A DNA stretch of 33,096 bases from Candidatus Zipacnadia bacterium (lineage in GTDB: Bacteria > Armatimonadota > Zipacnadia > Zipacnadales > Zipacnadaceae). Below the pieces are notes generated by a model. That model made no database searches, was not told the DNA's origin, and saw only the letters and a list, made by a program, of their open reading frames with translations. A program made the translations under genes and the position numbers. This document shows positions 24,553 through 31,942 of this stretch, in pieces. The stretch's first letter is position 1. Each line of letters opens with the position of its first letter. The DNA is taken from assembly GCA_029819875.1 (NCBI GenBank), contig JALGVG010000002.1:1-33096 (forward strand), read 5' to 3'.

Positions 24553-26886
24553 TCACTTCGGTGTCGGCAGGTCGTACCAGTCGCAGGCCGGGTCAACTAT
24601 CGGGAAGTTGCCGGTATGGTAAGGCGCGCGGTACATGGGCACGACACCGGGCGAAACCCTCGACAGTGCCACGTAGGCGAGGGCGAGCTGCCGGAGTGTC
24701 GTGGTCGCCGCGCTGGACCCGCGGTTGACCTGAACGTTTCCGTCTGCGCCAAGCACCCTGTTGCCCCGCGTGCCGGCCATCCATTCCTCCAACTGCCTCA
24801 GTGCCCCTGCAGCGGCGTCGGCATTGTATGCCTCGGCGCAGGAGGCAGGCGTGGGTCGGACCCGCTCGCGCTCGGCACGGGGGACGGGACCGGTCCAGCC
24901 CGGTACGATGGGTCCCATCTCGTCGCGCAGCTTTAGCTCGTTGGCCAGCCATTCTTCGGCACGCTCGGAGCGCGATCCGTAGTGGCCGTTGAGGGGCTTG
25001 AGGTAGCAATCCACCTCCGGGTAGTCCACGGGCACCATCTGGTGATGGTATGCGACTATGGGTTCGCCGGTCTTGATGGCGATGCCGCTTTGGGCCTTCT
25101 TGGAGGGGAGCTGTGCGCCGAAGCGCTTGGCGAGGCTGGCGCTGCTGCTGCTGATGGAGGCCTTGTTTTCTTCCGGCGCCCAGTCGCGGTAGGCATACCA
25201 CATCCAGCCCTTCTTGTCCTTGGGAATTGACTGCAGCCAGGCAAGGTGCTTGCGCAGAGGTTGCAGGTAGCGCTCATCGCCGGTGAAATCGTACAGCATC
25301 AGGAGGGCGGAGCCGGCGCCGTATGTTCCGAAGACGGTGTCCACGGCCGGCGGCTCGAAGGAGCGGCCCCAGGAAGGGTTGCCCTGCATGTCATACTGGG
25401 CGGCCCAGCCGGGGACGGGTCCGTCAAGCTGGGCGGATATTATCCACTCGCCGGCCTTGAAGATGGCGTCAAGGTAGCGCTGGTCGCCGGTCATGTGGTA
25501 CAGGACCATGCAGTCGCCGATGCAGGCGTTGAGGTTCCAGTCGTTGAGCGTAGGGCCTTTCAAGTAAGCGGCCCGCGGATCATTGGCCGGGTCGGCGGGG
25601 GCTCCCCACGGCCACCAGCCGGATTCGTCCTGTGCCCGGAGGATGACTTCGCCTGCCTTGACGGCCGCCTGCTTGTAGGAATCGAGGCCGGTGAGCTGGT
25701 AACAGGCCGCCAGGTAGCGGATGCCGTTGCTCTGGGTCCATTCCTCGAAGTGGGCGACCTTCCAGGGCTGGCCGACCGTCCCGTCAGGGTAAAGGTAGAA
25801 GGTCTGGGACCAGCCGCCGGTGGGGAACTGGGCACGGGCGTAGAAGTTGGCCAGTCTGCAGGCGGCACGCAGGTAGCGCTCATCACCCCAGATGCGGTAG
25901 GCCCACAGGAAGGGGTAGCCGAGGCCGCTGGCTGAATCGTCGTTTCGCATGGTAAAGGGGTTGCCGAGGTCGAAGCCGGTGTCGTAGTTGACGGCCATGG
26001 GCAGGGCGCCGTCGCGCTGGATGCGGACGAGGAAGTCCACCCAGGCGCGGGCGGCATCCTGCATCTGCAGCAGTTTCTGCAGGTCTATGTTCGGAGCCGC
26101 AGCGCCGGTCGCCAGGCGGGCGCCAAGCGAGCAGGCCAGAATGCGTATCTCGTCAATGACGGCACCTCCGGGGCCGAAATTGAGCGAGTAGATGAACCCC
26201 GGCAGCGGCGAGGCGTCGTCGAGGCCCATGACGCCGTGGGTGCCGACGCCGTCAACTGTCAGCCACATGTGCCCGGGCGGGGTGTCGTCCCACGAAAAGA
26301 CAATATAGTGCCACTGGTCTGGCGCCAGGTCGGCGACCGAGAGGGAAAGGTCGAACTGGTCGCGGGTGGTGCCGGGGCGGTCGAGCTGGAAATGAAGGCT
26401 GTTGTCGGCGCCGCTCTTGAGCAGTCGGAAGTTCTGGTTGGTACGGCCCGGGTAGCTTGCGGCATTGGCGTAGGCGGAAAAGAACCAGTGGTCGCGGCCG
26501 TCGGCCCAGATGTTTTGGTCCGGCAGCGAGCGGACCCACAGTTCGATGGTGCCGCGCGGGGCGTGGATGTTGTCCAGGCCGCTGTAGGAAAGTATCCACT
26601 GGTTATCGGCCGGGGCGGTGGCCCCTGCCCCGAATCGGCCCTCGGCGGCTTTGGCCCAGCTACCCAGTTGCAGGCCCTGGAAGCGGGCGTAGTCGGCATT
26701 GAAGCGGCCGCCGGCATCCAGGTGGGCCAGCAGCATGGTGTCTATGTCGCGGGCGGGTGGGCCACTGGGAACCGGCAGCGAGCAGGATTCGAGGGTCGCA
26801 AAGTTTACCGTCGCCGCCATGCCGATGGCGGTGCTCAGCAGCAAGGCGAGAACTACCAGCGAAGTCTTAGTGCTAAGGCCTTTCAT
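24553..26886 (-). CDS. Secreted LamG + alpha-toroid (pectate-lyase-like) protein
   Basis: This 777-residue exported protein has a signal peptide (basic start, hydrophobic L-V-V-L-A-L-L-L, likely cut after A24). Residues about 48-250 look like a concanavalin/LamG sandwich, with G-T-I-E-L-W-V-R, Q-W-H-Y-I-V-F-S-W-D and A-V-I-D-E-I-R-I. From about 270 to 600 there are regularly spaced helical repeats with G-D-E-R-Y-L (335-340, again later), L-D-S-Y-K-Q-A and G-G-W-S-Q. That pattern is typical of alpha/alpha toroids such as pectate lyase family 10 or unsaturated glucuronyl hydrolase relatives. The last 150 residues add more helical repeats. The ATG at 26886 is chosen over GTG 26892 because AAGGAG lies at a good distance. 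The exact enzyme class is not recognised. Confidence 0.7.
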   Translation of the reverse strand: MKGLSTKTSLVVLALLLSTAIGMAATVNFATLESCSLPVPSGPPARDIDTMLLAHLDAGGRFNADYARFQGLQLGSWAKAAEGRFGAGATAPADNQWILSYSGLDNIHAPRGTIELWVRSLPDQNIWADGRDHWFFSAYANAASYPGRTNQNFRLLKSGADNSLHFQLDRPGTTRDQFDLSLSVADLAPDQWHYIVFSWDDTPPGHMWLTVDGVGTHGVMGLDDASPLPGFIYSLNFGPGGAVIDEIRILACSLGARLATGAAAPNIDLQKLLQMQDAARAWVDFLVRIQRDGALPMAVNYDTGFDLGNPFTMRNDDSASGLGYPFLWAYRIWGDERYLRAACRLANFYARAQFPTGGWSQTFYLYPDGTVGQPWKVAHFEEWTQSNGIRYLAACYQLTGLDSYKQAAVKAGEVILRAQDESGWWPWGAPADPANDPRAAYLKGPTLNDWNLNACIGDCMVLYHMTGDQRYLDAIFKAGEWIISAQLDGPVPGWAAQYDMQGNPSWGRSFEPPAVDTVFGTYGAGSALLMLYDFTGDERYLQPLRKHLAWLQSIPKDKKGWMWYAYRDWAPEENKASISSSSASLAKRFGAQLPSKKAQSGIAIKTGEPIVAYHHQMVPVDYPEVDCYLKPLNGHYGSRSERAEEWLANELKLRDEMGPIVPGWTGPVPRAERERVRPTPASCAEAYNADAAAGALRQLEEWMAGTRGNRVLGADGNVQVNRGSSAATTTLRQLALAYVALSRVSPGVVPMYRAPYHTGNFPIVDPACDWYDLPTPK

Positions 26887-26909
26887 GGTCACACGCTCCT
26901 TACTTACTG

Positions 26910-26929
26910 GCTTACACGGTCTTGTAAGC
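26910..26929. repeat. Inverted repeat GCTTACA-N6-TGTAAGC before the LamG gene
   Basis: GCTTACA (26910-26916) and TGTAAGC (26923-26929) are perfect inverted halves with a 6-base centre, between the LamG-gene start and the stop of the beta-propeller gene. The half-sites are A+T-balanced and there is no T-run after them in the gene direction. An operator for a repressor of the downstream secreted protein is therefore more likely than a terminator. Confidence 0.45.
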
Positions 26930-26975
26930 TACAAAACCCGGCCCTGGCGATGAAGACACAATGCCCATCCGGTGC

Positions 26976-28112
26976 TTACCAGATGACCTTGCACTCCCAC
27001 ACGGCGGCCGTCGAGCGCCCTATCATGTCCGTCTCGCCGGTATAGATGACGTCGTCGGCATCCATGGTCATATCGTGCGGGATAATGCAGCGGATGTCCA
27101 GTTCCGGGTCGGCGATCGGTCCGAGGTTGTAAAAGCGCTTCGACTCGCGATCATAGGCGAAGATTTCGGACTCGAAGTAGCCACCGCACCCGTACAGTAG
27201 ACCATCGGAGCCGACCTGCAGGCCCTCGATGCGGACATCGGCCAGGGGTTTGCCCAGGTAGCGGAACTCGACGGCCTTGGGGTCAAAGGCCAGCAGGGCG
27301 CCGGCACCGGTGCCGATGTAGCAGGTATCCTCGTCAGGCGCCTGGTAGAAGATATTCATGGTCAGCCTCTGCCTGTTGAATTCAGGCAATGTAATATCTA
27401 GAACAACCAAACCGTCGTCGGGGTTGTACCGGAACAGGTTTTTTGCGTGGTTGATGGTACCCCACAGGTTGCCGTCCTTGTCGCAGCCGGCCTGGTGCGG
27501 GAGCGAGCCAAGCCCCAGCTCGACGACCTTGTTTTCGCGGATATGATAAGCGAACATCAGGGGGACGGGGTAGCCGTGGCCGTATATGATCTTGCGGGTG
27601 TTGTCCAGGCAGATGGTCTGGATGCCGACATGGGGCAGGGGTGTGGCGAGCACCTCGGTGCGGCCGGTGGCGGGGTCGTGGCGGAAGATCTTGCCGCCGA
27701 CCGACTCGACGTATTCGGATTCCTGCTGCAGGGTGGCGGAGGCGCAGTAGATGCAATCATCATCCGGGTCGAAGATCAGCGAGCGGTGGACCTTGACATC
27801 GAACTTGGTGGTGACGGGCTTTATGTTGCAACTGGCGAACTTGCCGGTGGCGGGGTTGTAGGTGTACAGGATATCGTTGTCGTAGTCGGTGAGGCCGCAA
27901 TACACCAAGCCGTTGCTGGGATTGTAGAGCACGGAGGTGTAGGCATTGACGATTTTGATTCCGGGGACGGCGGCCTCCAGGTCGGCGGAGGGAGGGGGTG
28001 CGTCCTGGACGATGGTCTTGGGCACGGCGGCACGCCACAATGACTTGTCAACGTCGTTTACTGTCACACCTTCTGGCAGCATGATTCTGGCGTGAACTTC
28101 CATCTTGGGCAT
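26976..28112 (-). CDS. Cytoplasmic beta-propeller-like protein of unknown function
   Basis: This 378-residue protein shows no signal peptide or membrane segment. A repeated blade-like pattern can be traced: L-Y-T-Y-N-P-A-T-G-K-F, I-F-R-H-D-P-A-T-G-R-T-E-V-L, L-F-R-Y-N-P-D-D-G-L-V-V-L, L-A-F-D-P-K and I-F-A-Y-D-R-E-S-K-R-F-Y. Each is followed by G-L/I or similar and begins a new strand, as in beta-propellers. About six or seven blades would fit the length. The N-terminal 50 residues are not repetitive. An AGGGAGCG Shine-Dalgarno precedes the ATG. It lies between the alcohol dehydrogenase and the LamG gene. A lactonase, a sugar lyase or a carbohydrate-sensing scaffold are all possible; no catalytic motif was seen. 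Confidence 0.62.
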   Translation of the reverse strand: MPKMEVHARIMLPEGVTVNDVDKSLWRAAVPKTIVQDAPPPSADLEAAVPGIKIVNAYTSVLYNPSNGLVYCGLTDYDNDILYTYNPATGKFASCNIKPVTTKFDVKVHRSLIFDPDDDCIYCASATLQQESEYVESVGGKIFRHDPATGRTEVLATPLPHVGIQTICLDNTRKIIYGHGYPVPLMFAYHIRENKVVELGLGSLPHQAGCDKDGNLWGTINHAKNLFRYNPDDGLVVLDITLPEFNRQRLTMNIFYQAPDEDTCYIGTGAGALLAFDPKAVEFRYLGKPLADVRIEGLQVGSDGLLYGCGGYFESEIFAYDRESKRFYNLGPIADPELDIRCIIPHDMTMDADDVIYTGETDMIGRSTAAVWECKVIW

Positions 28113-28180
28113 TTCAATCGCTCCCTAGGTAAGATTTTCGCCGGTGGCCTCGGGCGGGCCGAGGCCGGGCCGGCACGGCA

Positions 28181-29287
28181 CTATTTCGCCTGCGGCTCGA
28201 TAATGGCCTTTATTGCCTGCCTGGTGGCTATGGCCTGCAGCGCTTCATTGGCCTGGCTGAGGGGGAAGCGGTGGGTGATCATCTCCTGCAGCGGGTACTT
28301 GCCGCTGAGGGTGAGGGTGACGGCCTCGTACATGTGCCGGGCGTCGCTGACCCACACGCCTTGGAGGCGGAGATTGCGGACGGCAATCTGCTCGAAGGGC
28401 AAGATGGACATCTCGCCGACGGGGACGGCGATGCCGGGGATGGCCACGCTTCCGCCGCGGCAGGCCAGGTCAACGGCTTCCTGGGCACAGGCCTTGACGC
28501 CGGTGCACTCGATGACATAGTCCGCTCCCAGGCCGTGGGTTGCGTCCAGGACGGCCTGGCGGCGCTCGTCAGGCCCGACTTCATCCACGTTGACGGGGAT
28601 GCAGCCGAAGCTTTCGGCCAACTGCAGGCGGGGGATATCGGCCGCGGTGCCGAAGATGAAGACCTGAGCGGCGCCGCGCTCGAAGCAGTATGCCGCGGTG
28701 TACAGGCCCAGCGGCCCGGGGCCGATAATGACCACGGTGCTGCCCATGGTGATGTCCAGCAGCTCGATGGTATGGGCGGCGGTGGCCCCGGAGCAGGTGG
28801 CGGCGGCGATCAGGCCGTCATCGCAATCTTCGGGCAGTTTCATTATCTCGCTTTGGGGGTGGACGTAAAGCACCTCGGCGTAGTTGCCGGTCAGGTACGG
28901 CCACTGGTCACAACTGTACATGGTGCCGTAGACCTTGCGATACAGGCACAAGGAGGGTTCGCGGCGCTTGGCGCAGTAGACGCAGCGGCCGCAGGTGACC
29001 CCGCGGTGCCAGACGATCTTGTCGCCGACCTTCAGCTCTTCGCCGAAGAGGTCGCGCTTTGGGCCGTTGAGCATGCGGATGCGCCCCACCCCTTCGTGGC
29101 CGAGGATCATGGGCAAGCGGGTACGCGGGTCCTTGCCGGCCCAGATGTGGACATCGGAGCCGCAGACGCCGGCGGCGGTGATGTCCACAAGCAGCGCTCC
29201 GGGCTGAGGGTCGGGAAGCTCGAACTCGCGCATCTGCATTGGCTGGGAATAGGCCTCAACTACCATTGCTTTCGCCGTGTCACTCAA
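28181..29287 (-). CDS. Zinc-dependent medium-chain dehydrogenase (alcohol/polyol type)
   Basis: This is an MDR-family oxidoreductase of 368 residues that oxidises alcohols or sugars with NAD(P). The zinc catalytic site is marked by C42 in V-C-G-S-D-V-H and by H64-E65 in G-H-E-G. A structural zinc site is indicated by C99, C102, C105 and C114 (C-x2-C-x2-C-x8-C). The Rossmann motif G-P-G-P-L-G is at 189-194. After strand 2 a G-T replaces the Asp/Glu usual for NAD, so NADP use is possible. The TTG at 29287 is chosen because GAGGTG lies 8 bases before it, while the upstream ATG (29305) has no Shine-Dalgarno. It is the first gene of the minus-strand carbohydrate block. The exact substrate is not resolved; a sugar alcohol is likely. 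Confidence 0.88.
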   Translation of the reverse strand: MSDTAKAMVVEAYSQPMQMREFELPDPQPGALLVDITAAGVCGSDVHIWAGKDPRTRLPMILGHEGVGRIRMLNGPKRDLFGEELKVGDKIVWHRGVTCGRCVYCAKRREPSLCLYRKVYGTMYSCDQWPYLTGNYAEVLYVHPQSEIMKLPEDCDDGLIAAATCSGATAAHTIELLDITMGSTVVIIGPGPLGLYTAAYCFERGAAQVFIFGTAADIPRLQLAESFGCIPVNVDEVGPDERRQAVLDATHGLGADYVIECTGVKACAQEAVDLACRGGSVAIPGIAVPVGEMSILPFEQIAVRNLRLQGVWVSDARHMYEAVTLTLSGKYPLQEMITHRFPLSQANEALQAIATRQAIKAIIEPQAK

Positions 29288-29412
29288 GAGCAGTTCACCT
29301 CGCATTGAATAGTGAATGGTACTTGACGGCCGCCCGCCGGTTGCAGCGGAGGGCAGGCCTCAATGTAGCTTGGCATACTGTAGCAGATTGTACAAGTTTT
29401 GACACCCCATCT

Positions 29413-29442
29413 TGTGGAAAACTATGTGAATTCCGTGAATAA
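29413..29442. promoter_or_regulatory. Upstream DnaA-box pair (distal)
   Basis: TGTGGAAAA (29413-29421) and CGTGAATAA (29434-29442) match the DnaA box TGTGGATAA with one and two differences. The CGTGAATAA variant recurs at 31623-31631 in the dnaA-dnaN gap. Confidence 0.5.
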
Positions 29443-29752
29443 GTCCCGGCGGCTGGGTGCCGGCGGAGCTGATCGGCCGGCGGACTGGGCGCCTGGTGGC
29501 CGGCGGCAGGGTGTCTGGCCGGGCCCGGCGCGACATGGGCCGGCGCTGAAAAGCGTGTGCCGTCGAAGATGTCGGCGGCCAGGTGCCGGTGCGATCGGCG
29601 GCAGCCCATGAGAGTAGTTTACCATGTTGTTGGTGTAGGTGTCGATGGGCGGCGGACTCGGCGTGCATGTGCGCTATCTCTGCCGGCGGTGTTGTGGCCA
29701 GCGGGCAAAAACGGCCGAATCAGGGTGATTTTGGGCATGTTCAAAAATTGTT

Positions 29753-29781
29753 TTGCAATACCAAGTTATACATGCTATACT
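29753..29781 (+). promoter_or_regulatory. Candidate sigma-A promoter upstream of dnaA
   Basis: TTGCAA (29753-29758) and TATACT (29776-29781) lie 17 bases apart, both close to the sigma-A consensus (four and five of six bases). DnaA boxes begin 27 bases downstream of the -10 element, so DnaA could repress its own gene. The site is about 465 bases from the dnaA start codon, leaving a long leader. Confidence 0.5.
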
Positions 29782-29807
29782 CCTTCCACCCAGGGGGAGG
29801 GAGGCCC

Positions 29808-29838
29808 TTTTCCACGTTGTGGATAACATTGTGGAAAA
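29808..29838. promoter_or_regulatory. DnaA-box cluster near the dnaA promoter
   Basis: TTTTCCACG (29808-29816), TGTGGATAA (29818-29826, perfect) and TGTGGAAAA (29830-29838) form a tight cluster just past the candidate promoter. This suggests both origin function and autoregulation of dnaA. Confidence 0.78.
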
Positions 29839-30246
29839 CCCCGTCATAACTGGGAAAACTGCTGTACGATTACCGTCCGCGAGCCCGGCCGCATCACGCT
29901 ATGCTCCGGTGGGCCGGTACATTATACTTCTACCTCGCAGTTACGCTCGCCTGCAGACAACTTACCAGTTCCGTAGTACTCCATAGAAACTGCCATAAAG
30001 CAGGGTTGTCGGTTCGCAAGAATAGCTTACCGCCTTGGGGGCGGTTGGGGCAGTTACAAGCAGGCGTAGTCGGCGGCCGGTTGTTCGGTGGCCATCATGC
30101 AAGTTATAGTCATACAAGCGCGGCTAGGTTGGGGGGCGGGGATGGAGAAGGCTGGCAGTAAGGTTGCAGTTGAGCAGGTCGGTTGCCATTTTCGCTTCAT
30201 CGAATACGTCCAAAAGAACAAAACAATTGGGTAAAAGGTGTTGCAC

Positions 30247-31614
30247 ATGCCTAACCGCGGCGAAGCTCTTTGCAAGCAGTTATGGAAGACAGCATTGCCT
30301 TTGCTTGCCGAACGAGTTGGACCCGTCACCTATGACGGCTTTCTGCGCAACGTGAAGGCCTTAAGCTATGACGGCGAGACATTCGTGCTGGAGGTGCCCA
30401 ACCAGTTTGCCAAGGCATGGCTGGAGGAGCACCACAGTGGTGTCATCGGTGCGGCGCTGGCGGAGTTGCTGCAGCGCGATGAGCCTGTGCGGCTGGACCT
30501 GCGCGTATCAGACAGGCAACCGGAGCCGGCGCCGCCGCAACTGTTGGAAGCAACGCCGCCGGCGGCTGAGACGGCCGGCGGTAATAGGATGTTGAACCCC
30601 AAGTATACCTTCGAGCAGTTCGTAGTGGCTGACTGCAATCGCTTTGCGCACGCCGCGGCTGTGCAAGTGGCCAAGTCGCCGGGAAAGAGCTACAACCCGC
30701 TGTTTATCCACTCCAAGGTCGGCCTGGGCAAGACGCACCTGATGCAGGCGATAGGTCACATGGTCTGCAAGCTGTACCCGTCGGCGCGGGTGGTGTACAT
30801 CTCGGCGGAGGATTTCGTCAACGAGCTGATTACTTCCATCCGGGACAATCGCACCGAGGCGTTTCGCCGCAAGTACCGCACGGTGGACGTGTGGCTTGTA
30901 GATGACATCCAGTTCATCGCGGCCATCGAGGGGCCTGTTTCAGAGGAGGCGTTTTTCCACACCTTCAACACGCTTTACCAAAATGACAAGCAGGTGGTGA
31001 TTGCGTCCGACTGTCCGCCGCGGCACCTGCAGCTAATCAACGAACGGCTGCGCAGCCGCCTGGAGATGGGGATCGTGGCCGACCTGCGGCATCCGGACGT
31101 GGAGACGCGCATAGCAATCCTGGAAAAGAAGGTGCAGACCGAGGAGGTCAGCATTCCGCGGGAAATCCTGGAGCTGATAGCCAAGGAGGTCGAGTCCAAT
31201 ATCCGGGTGCTCGAAGGGGCACTGTTGAACGTGTGCGCCTACGCGTCGCTGAACAATGTGGAACTGACCCCGGAGCTGGTAAAGGAGATAATTGCGCCGT
31301 ACAAGGGCAGCTCGGACCAGCACCGGGTGACGCTTGAAGAGATCGTGGATTACGTCAGCAAGCAGATGGCATGCTCCAAGGAGGATATCTTGGGGCCCAA
31401 GCGCAGCAAGGAGATCGTGTGGCCGCGGCAGGTGGCGATGTACCTGAGCAGGGAGCTTACGGACAATTCGCTGGCCGAGATCGGGCGCTTTTTCGGCAAC
31501 CGCGACCATACGACGGTAATGCACGCATACGAGAAGGTAAGTAACCTGGTGGCGACCGACGAGAAGACCTTGTGGCTGGTGAACGACATGAAGTCAGCGC
31601 TGCAGGGCAGCTAG
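30247..31614 (+). CDS. dnaA: Chromosomal replication initiator DnaA
   Basis: DnaA binds DnaA boxes and melts the origin. The 455-residue protein has the N-terminal helical domain (L-W near 12-13) and a short Pro-rich linker (89-110). The AAA+ domain starts at N-P-K-Y-T-F-E-Q-F. It has a Walker A S-K-V-G-L-G-K-T (156-163), Walker B L-V-D-D (217-220) and N-E-R-L-R-S-R (265-271). The DNA-binding domain has G-N-R-D-H-T-T-V-M-H-A-Y (about 417-428). The first glycine of Walker A is replaced by S156, and the usual S-D-R-P-P reads S-D-C-P-P (C256). Both are unusual but the rest is intact. ATG 30247 is chosen over GTG 30238: AAGG lies 8 bases before it. Confidence 0.96.
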   Translation: MPNRGEALCKQLWKTALPLLAERVGPVTYDGFLRNVKALSYDGETFVLEVPNQFAKAWLEEHHSGVIGAALAELLQRDEPVRLDLRVSDRQPEPAPPQLLEATPPAAETAGGNRMLNPKYTFEQFVVADCNRFAHAAAVQVAKSPGKSYNPLFIHSKVGLGKTHLMQAIGHMVCKLYPSARVVYISAEDFVNELITSIRDNRTEAFRRKYRTVDVWLVDDIQFIAAIEGPVSEEAFFHTFNTLYQNDKQVVIASDCPPRHLQLINERLRSRLEMGIVADLRHPDVETRIAILEKKVQTEEVSIPREILELIAKEVESNIRVLEGALLNVCAYASLNNVELTPELVKEIIAPYKGSSDQHRVTLEEIVDYVSKQMACSKEDILGPKRSKEIVWPRQVAMYLSRELTDNSLAEIGRFFGNRDHTTVMHAYEKVSNLVATDEKTLWLVNDMKSALQGS

Positions 31615-31787
31615 GGTCGGCCCGTGAATAAGCGGGGCAAATCTTGTGAAGGATTTGTGCAAAGCGACCGGACGGGGCGGGGTGGGGGATGATGTGGATA
31701 ATTTCAGCCGGTTGTTAAGAAGTTTATCCACAGCCAAGATGCCCACCGGTTGGACACTGAGGCGGCTTTTCCACCCTTTACACGGCC

Positions 31788-31805
31788 CTATTATTACTAT
31801 TACTA
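31788..31805. promoter_or_regulatory. DnaA-trio-like triplet array in the origin unwinding element
   Basis: Six triplets, CTA TTA TTA CTA TTA CTA, follow the box TTTTCCACC after a 12-base CTTTACACGGCC spacer. On the bottom strand they read 3'-GAT/AAT-5', matching the DnaA-trio consensus. A+T-rich DNA follows, as expected for the site where DnaA strands open. Confidence 0.75.
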
Positions 31806-31886
31806 TAGTGTATAGATATGCCGTCTTTTCGAAGTAGGGGCCGGGGTGTTGTGGAAAACCAGTCGCCGGGCACCTGTTGACATGAA

Positions 31887-31899
31887 ACATTGTAAATGT
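31887..31899. repeat. Palindrome ACATT-GTA-AATGT before dnaN
   Basis: A perfect 13-base palindrome lies 4 bases after a consensus TTGACA (31877-31882), between the last origin box and the dnaN start. No good -10 element follows at the usual distance. It may be an operator or an origin-bound protein site. Confidence 0.4.
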
Positions 31900-31942
31900 C
31901 GGGGCAGGCGCCAAGCTTTGCCTCACAGGGAGGTCAGGACGG

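Larger units (their letters stand above)
29288..30246. other. Origin-proximal non-coding region upstream of dnaA
   Basis: This region between the dehydrogenase and dnaA has no convincing gene. It holds two groups of DnaA-box-like sites (29413-29442 and 29808-29838), an A+T-rich patch (about 29738-29785), and a G+C-rich patch (29443-29640). It probably forms the upstream half of a bipartite origin and the dnaA regulatory region. A few short frames inside are judged spurious. Confidence 0.72.
31615..31942. other. oriC: Origin of replication (oriC) core between dnaA and dnaN
   Basis: This 328-base gap contains perfect DnaA boxes TGTGGATAA (31693-31701) and TTATCCACA (31724-31732). It also holds the near-boxes TTTTCCACC (31767-31775), TGTGGAAAA (31850-31858) and CGTGAATAA (31623-31631). 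A DnaA-trio-like array (31788-31805) and an A+T-rich stretch up to about 31830 complete it. The order box, short G+C-containing spacer, trios, A+T-rich DNA is that of the Bacillus basal unwinding system. Confidence 0.85.

Noticed and set aside
22345-24936. Longest + strand frame (863 codons) opposite the apiosidase-like gene
   Set aside because: It has no start context and antisense-type composition, and the minus strand has clear domains.
29557-30161. Short + frames in the dnaA upstream region
   Set aside because: They overlap DnaA boxes and the candidate promoter, lack Shine-Dalgarno sites and resemble no family; rpmH was looked for and not found.
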